A stretch of DNA of 64,000 nucleotides, taken from Fuerstiella sp. Its GTDB lineage: Bacteria; Planctomycetota; Planctomycetia; Planctomycetales; Planctomycetaceae. The notes below the pieces were generated by a model. That model was not told where the DNA came from and did not search any database. It saw only the letters and a list, made by a program, of their open reading frames with translations. Positions 35,701 through 45,354 of the stretch are shown in pieces (the stretch's first letter is position 1; each line of letters opens with the position of its first letter). The stretch lies in the NCBI GenBank assembly GCA_022843805.1, contig JALHMY010000026.1, forward strand, positions 34,752 through 98,751, in the 5' to 3' direction. The position numbers and the translations under genes were made by a program.

Positions 35701-38700
35701 ACTCCCCTGCGGTTCGGCCGGGCATGAGGTCAATTGGCTTTCCCACCGCATGTTTCACATCCCGATCATAAACCAGCTCAGCGTTCCCGTTGCCGAGCCG
35801 ATAGCATTCAATCCTGCCTGATCTTCTGCAGATTGCCACAAACAGACCGTTGGCTGTAAAAGCAACCAAAGGCTGCTGCAGGTTACCCGCCATTTTGCAA
35901 ACTTCACCGGATACAGGCCAGATAACAGATATTCCCTCTTCCATACCAATTGCCACACGCGGGGTCAGATAAGATGGAGAACAGGCAATGCTCTGACAAT
36001 AGGAGTCCAGCTCCAGCAGAGGATGGCACTGAAGGGACGGTTCGGGGCGCTTATCCAGAAATTCTACGGCAGGAATTTCGGTCCTGTAGATTCTCCCGCC
36101 TGCAAGAATCAGCACACGTCGACCGTCAACCTGAAGCCTGCTGTACGCCAGTTCTGTTTCCGTCAGACCTGCAGTGATCCCATACAACGGAAACGAACGG
36201 CGTCCTTCATCCTTTGGCGACAGTACATCCAGTCTCAGTCGTCCGTCATCCTGGGAGAGAATCAGGACCCACTTGAATCCTGATGGCAGGATCTGCAGAT
36301 CAAGAAGGATGTCCGGCTGTGGGCCAATGACATCAATGAACGAGTATGGTTGTATGATGTGATTCTGAATGGCATCGTTCCACCGACGTGAGGATGGCAG
36401 TTTCTGCAGAAATACTCTCTCAGACGCTACCGGATTGACCAGCAGCTGCCATCGCCTGACATTCTCCGCGAAGATCGGGTGTACCACGGCAAGCTCCCCT
36501 TCATGGATCGCCATCTTCCCGGAAACTGCTCCCAGCATCCATCGACCAACAACAACTGCTTCGGCGGCACGTCCGAGGCAAAAAACGTGAGTGGAAGATG
36601 CGAACGCAGAAGACCATCGCATGCCCTTCGGCATTACTTTTGCCTGCAGCAGTAATCCACCGGCAGGCTGGATCTTCCCAACAACTTTGGCACGAAGAGT
36701 ACGCCCGGGACCTTTCGACTTTACACTTTGTCTGATCTGAAGAGAGTGTGCCCGCAACGACAATTCAAATCGAGTGGTATCACGCCGGAGCAACTCGTCG
36801 TTGTCGGCCAGTCGTCGAACTGCCTCCAGTGCTCCGGAGGATCCCGATTCCGATGAACTCGACAGGATGACAGCGGCCAGTAACCACACCTGCCGCCTGG
36901 CAATCTCCTGAACTCTCTTACTGGGATAGCCACTGGCAGATTCACTGCAGACTTTCACTGCATCGACTCGCTGCTGCATCAAGGAGAACTCTGAACTGGT
37001 AAGCTCCTCCAGAACCGATTCGGCCATCTGATGCTGCCCGCTGTCTCCCAGAAGCTGCAACAGTTCTCGCAGACAGTTTTTTGCCTCGCAATTACTTTTC
37101 CAGCCCTGTCGAAGTAACTGGACAGCCTGTTCAATATCCTTCAGGTGCTCCCGGGCAATTGCTGCAGCTTCGCAAAAACGATCCTGCAGAACGCGGACCT
37201 GAAGTTCTTTGTTGTACATTTCTCTGGCGGCTTCAGTCTGTTTCAGCAGGCTGTAAAGTTGTGCGGCGTCCATCCACCGCTCATAGTGGCGAAAGATGGC
37301 AACCGCCTCTTCCCAAAGACCTCCGGACCTCAGACACTCGGCCGCCTTTAGCGGCTCGTGCAGCTTCAACTGATAAATTGCCGCTGCATCCCTGTAAAAC
37401 TTTCCGGCTTCCAGTACGGCCGCGGCAGCATGCATTTCATTCAACAGAGTAGCATAAATGTAAGCCGCCCGACGATGATTGCCCAGACGAGCTTCACGCT
37501 GAGCCAGTTCACGGTATCGCAGCGTCAGTTTGATTCGATACTGTTCAGGAAGATTCCATGTATCACCCTTTCCCGATCGCCCCAGCCTGCTGAAATCAAA
37601 ATCGGGATCGCGTTCCGCGAGACGCCCCGTGGGCTGCGACACTCCGCGAGACGCATCTCCAAAAAGAGGGATCGCATAACGCAGCCCATCATCCGGATTT
37701 TTCTCCAGAAGGTCCAGCAGCCGCTTCATTTCATTTTCACGCTGTACTGTAAGCCGATGTTTCCGTGACGTGCCTCCCGCTCCAGATCTGTCACGGTCAG
37801 TTTCGGCACTCGATCCGTTCACCAGATCGCGAGCCCATTGATGCAGTCGCCCCAGGAATTTGCTGCCGGTCGGACTTTCAGGAAGACGGTCAGTGATCTG
37901 AAACACTGTCTGGCCTGCCAGACGTCTTACCGCATCCATCATACTTGTGAATACTGACAGTTTTACCTCGTCCGGGACTGGCGGGACATTATCGATTTCA
38001 TTCACATTCTGCCCAATGTCATCCTGGCCACGCTGGATGAAGTCCAGTAATTCCTGCTGTGTTGCCAGGGCATTCAAACTTCGAATCTGATCATTGATCA
38101 CGTCACCGTATTGCCCCGCGTCCCATTGATGGTCCGCGATAACCGGACCGGTCAGCAGGTCCGCGGCGGACAGTATCTGATCCGATTCATATTCGATCAG
38201 CCCGGCAGACGGATGCCAGACAAGCAGGTGACCTTGTTCCACAGGCAACAAGGCAGTCAGCTCCGCTCGATTCATCGCGGGAAACAACTCTGCTTCTTCC
38301 GGCAGAAAGATTCGATCGGCAACACAGCAATAAAACAACGGTGGCAGACAATCTGTAACCGCCATGTTTACCCGCTGCCCCCGAATTCGCTCTGCATGCC
38401 GCCCAACTTCATCGCCCACGACGAGGGCAGCAAACACCTGGAAAACGGGCGGCGCAACGTCCGCATCGTCTGACCTTTGATTCAGTCTGGCAGAGTACGA
38501 AGCGGCAGTCAGAGGCAAAAAACGCAGCTGTGATACTCGCAGCTTCCATTCGCAGACCAAAGACAGCCACACCGACGGCGTCGTTCCGAATAACAGCATT
38601 GCCGCAATCCCGGAACTGTCGGCCGGACTGTCAAGTTGCTGCGATGATCGCGAATCGTCCAACCAGGCTGATTCCGTACTTACCGAGGGCATGCCGGACC

Positions 38701-38737
38701 GGTCAGGTTTGTGCCGCAACTGAATCATATATTTCAT
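35645..38737 (-). CDS. bpX6-like alpha-solenoid plus beta-propeller protein of the MoxR-vWA system
   Basis: A 1030-aa cytosolic protein. Residues 40-300 form a globular N-terminal domain (bpX6-like, with GKGDTWNLPEQYRIKLTLRY just before the helical part), residues 400-620 a run of TPR-like helical repeats (HRRAAYIYATLL, YRDAAAIYQLKL, LWEEAVAIFRHYERWMDAAQ), and residues about 690-1030 a beta-propeller with blade-like repeats (VLILSQDDGRLRLDVLSP, RRVLILAGGRIYRTEIP, GLFVAICRRSGRIECY). Its ATG overlaps the stop of the vWA gene (ATGA), so it is translationally coupled and last in the six-gene operon. The bpX number is my best match. It is probably the scaffold or recognition subunit. Confidence 0.8.
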   Translation of the reverse strand: MKYMIQLRHKPDRSGMPSVSTESAWLDDSRSSQQLDSPADSSGIAAMLLFGTTPSVWLSLVCEWKLRVSQLRFLPLTAASYSARLNQRSDDADVAPPVFQVFAALVVGDEVGRHAERIRGQRVNMAVTDCLPPLFYCCVADRIFLPEEAELFPAMNRAELTALLPVEQGHLLVWHPSAGLIEYESDQILSAADLLTGPVIADHQWDAGQYGDVINDQIRSLNALATQQELLDFIQRGQDDIGQNVNEIDNVPPVPDEVKLSVFTSMMDAVRRLAGQTVFQITDRLPESPTGSKFLGRLHQWARDLVNGSSAETDRDRSGAGGTSRKHRLTVQRENEMKRLLDLLEKNPDDGLRYAIPLFGDASRGVSQPTGRLAERDPDFDFSRLGRSGKGDTWNLPEQYRIKLTLRYRELAQREARLGNHRRAAYIYATLLNEMHAAAAVLEAGKFYRDAAAIYQLKLHEPLKAAECLRSGGLWEEAVAIFRHYERWMDAAQLYSLLKQTEAAREMYNKELQVRVLQDRFCEAAAIAREHLKDIEQAVQLLRQGWKSNCEAKNCLRELLQLLGDSGQHQMAESVLEELTSSEFSLMQQRVDAVKVCSESASGYPSKRVQEIARRQVWLLAAVILSSSSESGSSGALEAVRRLADNDELLRRDTTRFELSLRAHSLQIRQSVKSKGPGRTLRAKVVGKIQPAGGLLLQAKVMPKGMRWSSAFASSTHVFCLGRAAEAVVVGRWMLGAVSGKMAIHEGELAVVHPIFAENVRRWQLLVNPVASERVFLQKLPSSRRWNDAIQNHIIQPYSFIDVIGPQPDILLDLQILPSGFKWVLILSQDDGRLRLDVLSPKDEGRRSFPLYGITAGLTETELAYSRLQVDGRRVLILAGGRIYRTEIPAVEFLDKRPEPSLQCHPLLELDSYCQSIACSPSYLTPRVAIGMEEGISVIWPVSGEVCKMAGNLQQPLVAFTANGLFVAICRRSGRIECYRLGNGNAELVYDRDVKHAVGKPIDLMPGRTAGEFMVLFESGSLHQMLIPIR

Positions 38738-41670
38738 GATAGTGATTCAATCAGAGGAAGCAGATCCTTCAGCCAGACGTCAGCGGCAGAAATCAGCCTC
38801 AACCCGGGAAACATGTTATCCGTCCCAATGAACAACGAATTACCAAAGACGCTGGCATTCGAGGTCCATCCCGCAATCAGCCCATCATAAAGCACCAGAG
38901 TAATTTCCGGCAGAGTACGGTCAGATGATTTCAGATGCAGCATGCCGCGGCTGTCCAGCCACGCCTTTCCCCCGCCGGGCCATGTTGCCTGCTGCAATGT
39001 ATATCCGGTCGCCACTCCCTGGGAATTGTCTGTCAGTCTGTAGCTTTGCAGAGTCGGAAGAACGTTCCGGGTTCGGGTCATCAGCAATCCGTCATTCAAA
39101 ACGTTGAATGCGATCTGGTACCATTCGTCATCATCGCTCTTTAGCAGCAACCTGCGACCGTCAGTCCCGACAAACTGAAAACGATGCTTCAGCGGATGCG
39201 AAGAGATTCGTCGCAAGGCGAGCTGCAATTCAGCCGAATCAAAATCATCCAGTAGAAGTCCACTGGTAGACTCGGGCGGCACTCCGACAGCCCTGACGTT
39301 AAAAGCCACGGTTTGACTGATTCCTGCGCATTGTACCGCAAGCTGGTCTCCTTCCAGGGATACAGAACAAAATCGCTCAATCACCAGCTTGTGACGTTTA
39401 CAGCAACGGGCAATGCCGGAAAAGCGTCCAGGGTCAGTGGGGTCGATCAGCCTTCCAGTGTCATCCATCCCAACGTAATCACCTGGTGTCAGCTCGGCCA
39501 GCTGCCGCATGGATTGCAGGTGATCGGGAACTGCCTGAAAGGACCAGCTGGCGCTGAATGCGCCGCTCAGGAGATCCTGCTCACTGCTTCCAGTCATCAC
39601 AACATCAAGCACGTGCCACACCCCATCTTCCGTTCGCACAACTCGTCCACATCGTTCGACGACCGAGGATGGCAGCGGAAGTGTGCTGGAAAATCGGGGC
39701 GCAGGGTAGCCGACTGAACAGCAGGCCGGTACTCCATTGTTTTCGACACCGAACATCAGCAGACCGGAATCAGTTCGATGAACGTCGGTCACCTGCCTCA
39801 GCTGATGTTCAACGACTGTTGTTGAAACGGTTAACTGAGTTCGCCGAATCTGAATCAGGGTCGCCGCCGATCTGTCGTGCACGCAGCAAATGACGGCAAA
39901 CGTTTCGCCGCAACGATCGACAACAAAACAGCGATCCTGTTTTGATACTGGCAGGCAGTTTGTCAGTTCGCGAGCTCCCTGGTCACGGCGCTGACTCAGC
40001 AGCAGCCGACCATCATCCATCACACCCACCGTCCAGTCGCCCCAGTGCCAGACCCGTCCCGCTCTGACCGAATGCATAAGCAGCAGCGGCAGCTGACTCA
40101 GACTGACAATTGCCGGCTGCTCAACCCCAATTTCGGGCTGTCTGATGGCTTCGGTCAGTCCGTCATCAAGAATTTCATTCAACGGCAGCTGAACTTTGCG
40201 GTAGAGCGACGTCCCCTGCCGGGTCTTCCGCAAAATCCGAAGCTGACCATTTCTTTCGGCCGTGACAATCCACACATCTCCCTGCCAGGCCGCATCCAGC
40301 TTTCTGCGGAATGATTCGTTGAGCAAAACATCGCCGGTCGTGATGATCACGGGCTCAGCCGATGCAGCCTCTTCGCGTACAGCCTCAAAGAAGGGTTCAA
40401 GTACCGCTTCCGGACTTGCCTGGCAACTGAGTGCTGCCATATGTTCGGCCACTCCGTCCGCAGTTGTGAGTGTCAGAGTCGCCAGGCTGCGATTCTCACC
40501 GCGAAAACATCGAATCTGTATCTCCCGTTCAGCGGTGGCGCATAGCGAAAGAGCGACGGCCAGGCCGTACAGACGCGGAATTCCCCAGACAGGCAGGCTC
40601 ACATCAATCAGGACACAGCGAACGAAAACCCGCGCCGAAGGTGGCGATTCACGTCGCAGGTACAGGGCTTCATTTAGAGCAAGACGAACAGAGAGGGTAA
40701 GATCGTCATGCGCCAGTTCGCTCAGCAGAAGCTTGTCCAGCTGTCCGCGACTGGCAATGTCGGACACACCTCCTATTCGCAATTCATCCGGTTCAGACAG
40801 ATGTCGCGGCAGCGAAACTGCAGCCATCAGGCGTTTCGTCAGCCGAGCCAGCGCGCTGAAGTTCATGTCTTTCAATAGATCACTGACCAGTTGCTTAACC
40901 TGTATTCTCTGATCAGTCGGTTTCGGCAGCAATTCCGGAGCCGAACGAATGGCCGCAGGATTCGAAATGCCTGACCGGATAATCGCCAGCAGCTCTTCAA
41001 CCGAATCACCGGGAATGGCAGCCGCCAGAGAATTCGCCGTTCGAACGAGACGCAAAATTCGGAGAACCGCCCGCCCTGTCACATCGGCGTCTGATGCTGA
41101 CAACTGCATCTGGAATACGCTCGATGATTCCGGAAGCAGCAGATCTCTGAAAGGCTCTTCGATTCCCGAATGGCTGACCCAGTCATCCGGCAGTCCCTGC
41201 TCGAAAAACAGTGCCAGTTGTTCGCGATCATTGATGGAGTATCCGGTATCTCGCTTTTCCAGTACTATTGCGAGAACCTCCACAAGCTGTTCAGGCGAAA
41301 CATCAGGATGAGCTGCGAGTGTTGACAGTAATGTGAGCTTTCGAACGGTTTCGTTCCAGAATTCAGTCACTTCCCTGCGACGCCCCGCAATTACTTCAAT
41401 GTCGGGCCGGGCAGAATTCCTTACACCCTCAACCGCCACGGTCAGACGTTCTGCAACAATGGCCCACGAGCTTCGGGTCGTCGCCAGCGCAAGAGCGACC
41501 GAAGAAGAATCTGCAAACATTCGAGCCGAAACCATACGATTCAGCAGTCTGCTGATTTCTTCGTGAAACCCGATCGTTGTCCCGTCGCACCAGCACAGTT
41601 CACGGCCATGGTCGCACCATTGAAAATAGGACGACAAATCAGCGGCAAAGTATCTGGTGAATAATTTCAC
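38734..41670 (-). CDS. vWA plus beta-propeller protein of the MoxR system
   Basis: A 978-aa protein. The first 340 residues are helical (for example LLKDMNFSALARLTKRLMAA). A von Willebrand A-type domain follows: RVFVRCVLIDVSLPVWG at about 347-363 carries a MIDAS-like DxS but the second Ser of DxSxS is replaced by Pro, and a Rossmann-type pattern continues to about 500. The last 450 residues are beta-propeller blades (TVGVMDDGRLLLSQRRDQGA, GLLMFGVENNGVP, GDYVGMDDTGRLIDPTDPG). It starts at a GTG with GAGG 6 bases upstream, three bases after the bpX-like gene. vWA domains commonly act as the MoxR ATPase's client or adaptor. Confidence 0.85.
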   Translation of the reverse strand: MKLFTRYFAADLSSYFQWCDHGRELCWCDGTTIGFHEEISRLLNRMVSARMFADSSSVALALATTRSSWAIVAERLTVAVEGVRNSARPDIEVIAGRRREVTEFWNETVRKLTLLSTLAAHPDVSPEQLVEVLAIVLEKRDTGYSINDREQLALFFEQGLPDDWVSHSGIEEPFRDLLLPESSSVFQMQLSASDADVTGRAVLRILRLVRTANSLAAAIPGDSVEELLAIIRSGISNPAAIRSAPELLPKPTDQRIQVKQLVSDLLKDMNFSALARLTKRLMAAVSLPRHLSEPDELRIGGVSDIASRGQLDKLLLSELAHDDLTLSVRLALNEALYLRRESPPSARVFVRCVLIDVSLPVWGIPRLYGLAVALSLCATAEREIQIRCFRGENRSLATLTLTTADGVAEHMAALSCQASPEAVLEPFFEAVREEAASAEPVIITTGDVLLNESFRRKLDAAWQGDVWIVTAERNGQLRILRKTRQGTSLYRKVQLPLNEILDDGLTEAIRQPEIGVEQPAIVSLSQLPLLLMHSVRAGRVWHWGDWTVGVMDDGRLLLSQRRDQGARELTNCLPVSKQDRCFVVDRCGETFAVICCVHDRSAATLIQIRRTQLTVSTTVVEHQLRQVTDVHRTDSGLLMFGVENNGVPACCSVGYPAPRFSSTLPLPSSVVERCGRVVRTEDGVWHVLDVVMTGSSEQDLLSGAFSASWSFQAVPDHLQSMRQLAELTPGDYVGMDDTGRLIDPTDPGRFSGIARCCKRHKLVIERFCSVSLEGDQLAVQCAGISQTVAFNVRAVGVPPESTSGLLLDDFDSAELQLALRRISSHPLKHRFQFVGTDGRRLLLKSDDDEWYQIAFNVLNDGLLMTRTRNVLPTLQSYRLTDNSQGVATGYTLQQATWPGGGKAWLDSRGMLHLKSSDRTLPEITLVLYDGLIAGWTSNASVFGNSLFIGTDNMFPGLRLISAADVWLKDLLPLIESLS

Positions 41671-41673
41671 GTC

Positions 41674-42504
41674 TCACCTCGGCCACGTCGCTCGTACATT
41701 GGTCCGTGAAGCCGGGATAAAGTCTCGGCCGTGAATGCAATCGACATTTCCATCCTCATGCCAGATCCAGATGCAGGAAGCCTCTGGCAGAGATCTGTCG
41801 CCAGCGGAAACCGATTGTTTTTCGGGAGATCCTGTCCCGGCATCGAGCACGACTCTGCCGGACACCTTTGTCATCACCGCGTTCAGTGTTTCTTCATCAA
41901 CGAATGGCGTCCATGAAAATCCCAGTGGAACAGCCACATTACCTGTGATCCAGTATCGTCGCCCAGCCAGTACAGGCAGAGGATTTCCATGAACTGCCAC
42001 GAGAGTGTCGCCGACGTTCGCTATGACCGATCCGGAACTCGGATCAGGCTGGCAAACCGCAAAACGACAGGCCTGAAGCCGGATTTCCGGAGCGGTTAAA
42101 GCCCAGCTTTCAAATTCGGCGCGATTTGTCAAAAGCAGTGCAGGCGCATGCTCTTCTGTACTGCGAATCAGCTGCAGCTGCATTTTAGGAAAACGGAATT
42201 GAATGAGCCGAGCTGTCGGAAGCGAAATTTCCAGCAATGTCGGCAATGCGTCCCATTTCAGCTCAGGAAGCCGTTCGGTTGGAACAGATCGCCCATACGG
42301 TGTAAGTCGGCCTGCCTCATCAATCCGATAGACAGGACCATCCGCCACAGCGGCCAGTTGGCGCCATACAGAATCATCCAGTCCGGTACCGCGCAGCCAC
42401 AGTGTATTCTCAACGCGGGCAGCCTGCACATCGGGCATCGCCCGCAGCATCTCCGACCGGTCAGCTCGCTCGACCGGAATCCGCAATGCCCATTTGCCTG
42501 TCAA
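41674..42504 (-). CDS. bpX-like accessory protein (beta-rich) of the MoxR system
   Basis: A 276-aa soluble protein, no signal. It is beta-rich with blade-like segments (VENTLWLRGTGLDDSVWRQL, SCIWIWHEDGNVDCIHGRD) and fits the bpX2-type partner seen between MoxR and vWA genes in the ternary systems; the exact bpX class is uncertain. The start is a TTG overlapping the MoxR stop (TTGA), and the vWA gene starts three bases after its stop, so all three are translationally coupled. A Ser-Gly-rich turn region lies near residue 225. Confidence 0.7.
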   Translation of the reverse strand: MTGKWALRIPVERADRSEMLRAMPDVQAARVENTLWLRGTGLDDSVWRQLAAVADGPVYRIDEAGRLTPYGRSVPTERLPELKWDALPTLLEISLPTARLIQFRFPKMQLQLIRSTEEHAPALLLTNRAEFESWALTAPEIRLQACRFAVCQPDPSSGSVIANVGDTLVAVHGNPLPVLAGRRYWITGNVAVPLGFSWTPFVDEETLNAVMTKVSGRVVLDAGTGSPEKQSVSAGDRSLPEASCIWIWHEDGNVDCIHGRDFIPASRTNVRATWPR

Positions 42505-43700
42505 GGACTGGAACTCCGAATCAGCAAAGACTGTATGCGGTCCTTCAGGGCGTCCCGGGACTCACGCTGCTGTACCCATTCCACTCGCGCCAGCAGCATC
42601 CCCAGCCGATCACGCAGCCAGGATTTCTGGCTGGCATCGTCTCCTGCTTCCCGCAGATGTGTTTCAATCTGGTCAAGATCGCGGGAAAGATGTTCGGGCA
42701 CAGGAGCATCAGCCGAGGTCGCCCGAATATGAACGGCCGGACGGCCACCTGTCTCAGCACTGCTGTGTTCTGATTCAGCAACCGGGGAATTTCGCAATAC
42801 ATCGTTGACGATTTTTGCCAGCACTTCGATCTGTTCCATCGTATCCCAGATGTATCGCAGCACCCAAAGGTCGGAAACATGCACGACGGTTCTTCCGCAC
42901 ATGATCGCACTCGCTGCCGCCAGCCGCTGTAATCGCACAGCTCGACGGTCGGAAATCTCAATTCCCGCATACCGCAGTCGATTGATCAGGCCAACGTAAA
43001 CGGCTCGCACGCCACTCACATCGACGAGCGGAATACAGTTTTGCATTGCACGCAACTGCTCAATGGAAATTCGTTCGGCTGTGTTTTTAGATATCGACTC
43101 GGCTAGCTGCAGCTTCCAGCCTGCTTCCAGAACGCTGGTCAGCATTTCGGTCGGCACATTGTCCGATCTGACCCGCAACAGAAATCGATCGAACAGCGCG
43201 GCGAGGGCGTCATCTTCCGGCAGTCGGTTGCTTGCACCAACAGTCAGGACAAAACCCAGCTTCCGAGTCTCCCGACCACGCCTGAAAATTCTTTCATTCA
43301 GGGCCATCAGCAAACTGTTCAAAATCGCGCTGTTTGCATTCAGCAGCTCGTCGAGGAAGATGACATCGGCCTCCGGCAGCATGCCCTCGGTATTCGTCAG
43401 CAGATCTCCTTCACGCAGCCGACGGATATCAAACGGGCCGAACAGCTCTGACGGTTCTGTAAAACGCGTCAGCAGATAATCGAATACGCGGCCATCCAGC
43501 CGAGCCGCAAGGGAACGGACGATCGCACTTTTGGCAGTTCCGGGTGGCCCCAGCAAAAACAGATTTTCTCCGGCGACAAGGCAAATGCCCAGCAAATCAA
43601 TCACTTCGTCCTTGCCGACGTATTCTTCTTTTAGTCGATCAATCACCCCTGTCTGTACTCGTGCTGCCATTTCAATGGCTGTTGGCAATGAAAATTCCAT
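42501..43700 (-). CDS. MoxR family AAA+ ATPase
   Basis: A 399-aa MoxR-type AAA+ ATPase. Walker A GPPGTAKS is at residues 51-58, Walker B VIFLDE at 113-118, the sensor-1 Asn in GASN near 158, and the arginine-finger-like FDRF at 170-173. MoxR ATPases are chaperone-like remodellers that work with vWA proteins. A C-terminal extension of about 110 residues (ETHLREAGDDASQKSWLRDR) is predicted helical. No strong ribosome-binding site is seen upstream of the ATG. It sits third in the six-gene operon and is the energy source of the system. Confidence 0.95.
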   Translation of the reverse strand: MEFSLPTAIEMAARVQTGVIDRLKEEYVGKDEVIDLLGICLVAGENLFLLGPPGTAKSAIVRSLAARLDGRVFDYLLTRFTEPSELFGPFDIRRLREGDLLTNTEGMLPEADVIFLDELLNANSAILNSLLMALNERIFRRGRETRKLGFVLTVGASNRLPEDDALAALFDRFLLRVRSDNVPTEMLTSVLEAGWKLQLAESISKNTAERISIEQLRAMQNCIPLVDVSGVRAVYVGLINRLRYAGIEISDRRAVRLQRLAAASAIMCGRTVVHVSDLWVLRYIWDTMEQIEVLAKIVNDVLRNSPVAESEHSSAETGGRPAVHIRATSADAPVPEHLSRDLDQIETHLREAGDDASQKSWLRDRLGMLLARVEWVQQRESRDALKDRIQSLLIRSSSP

Positions 43701-43816
43701 TGTGCCCGTCTTCGTCTGTCATATTTCAAATTCTGCGTTTTGTTCCAGTCGCTGCGTCAACGATCCAGTCAATGTAGCGAGGGCCATTCAAAACTCGAAA
43801 CGATCAGTCGCTGAAT

Positions 43817-44665
43817 TTATTGAGGCGGGAATTGTGTCTCCCGCGTTTGAAACTCCTTCGGCAGCAGGTCGAATGGTCCGGCAGCTGCCGCCACCGCATC
43901 ACTGACTTCCCTGCAAACCAGTCGGGAAACATCCCGCCGCTGGATAATCCGGTCAATGTACATTCGCCATAAAGAGGGATGCCTCAACGGCGATGGAACT
44001 TCAGTCAGCTGAATTCGCTGAACTCCGACACTGGAAAGCGGCCATCGTCGCAGTAGTCGAATGATCAGGTCTGCAAGCGGGTCATCAACGGATACCCGCT
44101 CAGCCCGCTCAAGCAACTGCGGAAGAAAACGAAACACGAGATCAACGCTGTAGTGCGCTGACGGGCATTCGTCAATTAATCCATCCAGCGCAAAGCCTGC
44201 GCCGACAATGACTCGCATTGTCTCTTCAATTTCGGTTTCGCGATAAACGATGGCCTGACTAATCGCCAGGGCAACCTGAGCAGCACCGTCGGCGACTTCA
44301 ACGGAAAACTGTGGCGCATCACCCGGACACTGCATCCGCCAGATTTGCTCCCATCTGCCAGGCACTTTGCGAACAGTACCCTGCGTACGGGTCTGCTCAG
44401 AGACATTCGCACTTTCAACACCTGCGATGCCGGGCGATGATGGACCGTCCCCTAAAAATGCTGGCGTGCCGGTTTGATCTGGTCGGGGGACATACAGCTC
44501 GCCACTCTCGAACAGGGAATCCAGAAATGCTGTCATCTCGTGTTGCCCCCCGGGACTTCCATCTGTCTGCCGGTGCCAGTTTTCACTCAATATCAAAGTT
44601 CGGCGCACGACCATCAGCACCAGCCGGATCGGGCCGAGCTCATTCTCGCTGCATCTCCATAGCAT
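43817..44665 (-). CDS. Unknown helical protein associated with the MoxR operon
   Basis: A 282-aa protein I cannot assign to a family. It has helix-rich segments (VALAISQAIVYRETEIEETM, then SVDLVFRFLPQLLERAERV and PLADLIIRLLRRWPL) and a Pro/Gly-rich loop near residues 60-85. No signal peptide, no membrane segment, no recognised catalytic motif. Its start overlaps the 3' end of the preceding small gene by 26 bases, which argues for co-translation, and it precedes MoxR by 116 bases. Position and coupling make it a candidate partner or effector of the MoxR-vWA system, but this is inference. Confidence 0.65.
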   Translation of the reverse strand: MLWRCSENELGPIRLVLMVVRRTLILSENWHRQTDGSPGGQHEMTAFLDSLFESGELYVPRPDQTGTPAFLGDGPSSPGIAGVESANVSEQTRTQGTVRKVPGRWEQIWRMQCPGDAPQFSVEVADGAAQVALAISQAIVYRETEIEETMRVIVGAGFALDGLIDECPSAHYSVDLVFRFLPQLLERAERVSVDDPLADLIIRLLRRWPLSSVGVQRIQLTEVPSPLRHPSLWRMYIDRIIQRRDVSRLVCREVSDAVAAAAGPFDLLPKEFQTRETQFPPQ

Positions 44666-44987
44666 CCGCCGTTATCCGATTCATTTCGCTTCTCATTCTG
44701 TCTGAAATACCCTCAATGTCACGATCAGTCAATATGCCATCCATATGAGCACGACAGACCGCGTACCAGGTGAAGGAATGAGAATATTTCGAGTACAGTT
44801 CTCTCGCAACGCCATTATGATGCTTATGAATAATTTCGCTTACCTGAAACGGGTTCAGATCACCTGCTTCCATTTGCCTGATCGATTGTCCCAGCACGGT
44901 AATGGCAGTTCGCAGCTCTCTTTCCCAGGCGAGCCCCGCCAGTTCCCGAATGTGTCGCCGCTCTTGTTTTGTTAAGTCATGAATCAT
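44640..44987 (-). CDS. Small helical protein, first gene of the MoxR operon
   Basis: A 115-aa protein without a recognised domain, predicted all-helical (TKQERRHIRELAGLAWEREL, then RTAITVLGQSIRQMEAGDL and YSKYSHSFTWYAVCRAHMDG). It is the most upstream gene of the operon and overlaps the next gene by 26 bases. I use the ATG at 44987; the frame is open to 45065 and a longer start is possible, as neither has a strong ribosome-binding site. Upstream is the 290-base region to the divergent epimerase gene, where the operon promoter must lie. Confidence 0.65.
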   Translation of the reverse strand: MIHDLTKQERRHIRELAGLAWERELRTAITVLGQSIRQMEAGDLNPFQVSEIIHKHHNGVARELYSKYSHSFTWYAVCRAHMDGILTDRDIEGISDRMRSEMNRITADAMEMQRE

Positions 44988-45354
44988 GCGAAATCGCCGC
45001 TGAAATTTGCCGCTATTCAAATGGACTGATGCTGTCCTGTGTCCTGAACTGACACAATTTGCCATTCAAGGTTAAACACATGACAAGGGTATGCACAAGT
45101 CCTGACTGCTGAAAATCGCTGCAGGAGCAGAGACACTGCGAGGTATGTCACTTGCAGACCTTTCGTCGAATGGTGCAGCCAGAGTACTGCAGCGTTGACT
45201 TTTCAAAGGAGGTTGCAAATGATCCCCGAACATCATGTCGGTCGCCGGAGCGTCGGAGTAAGGCTAAGCAAACGACTCCGTCAGAATTATTGCAGCCTTC
45301 AGCGTCGATTTCGTTCTATTGGTATGTTGTGTGCAGGACTTTGGGGAAATTCAT

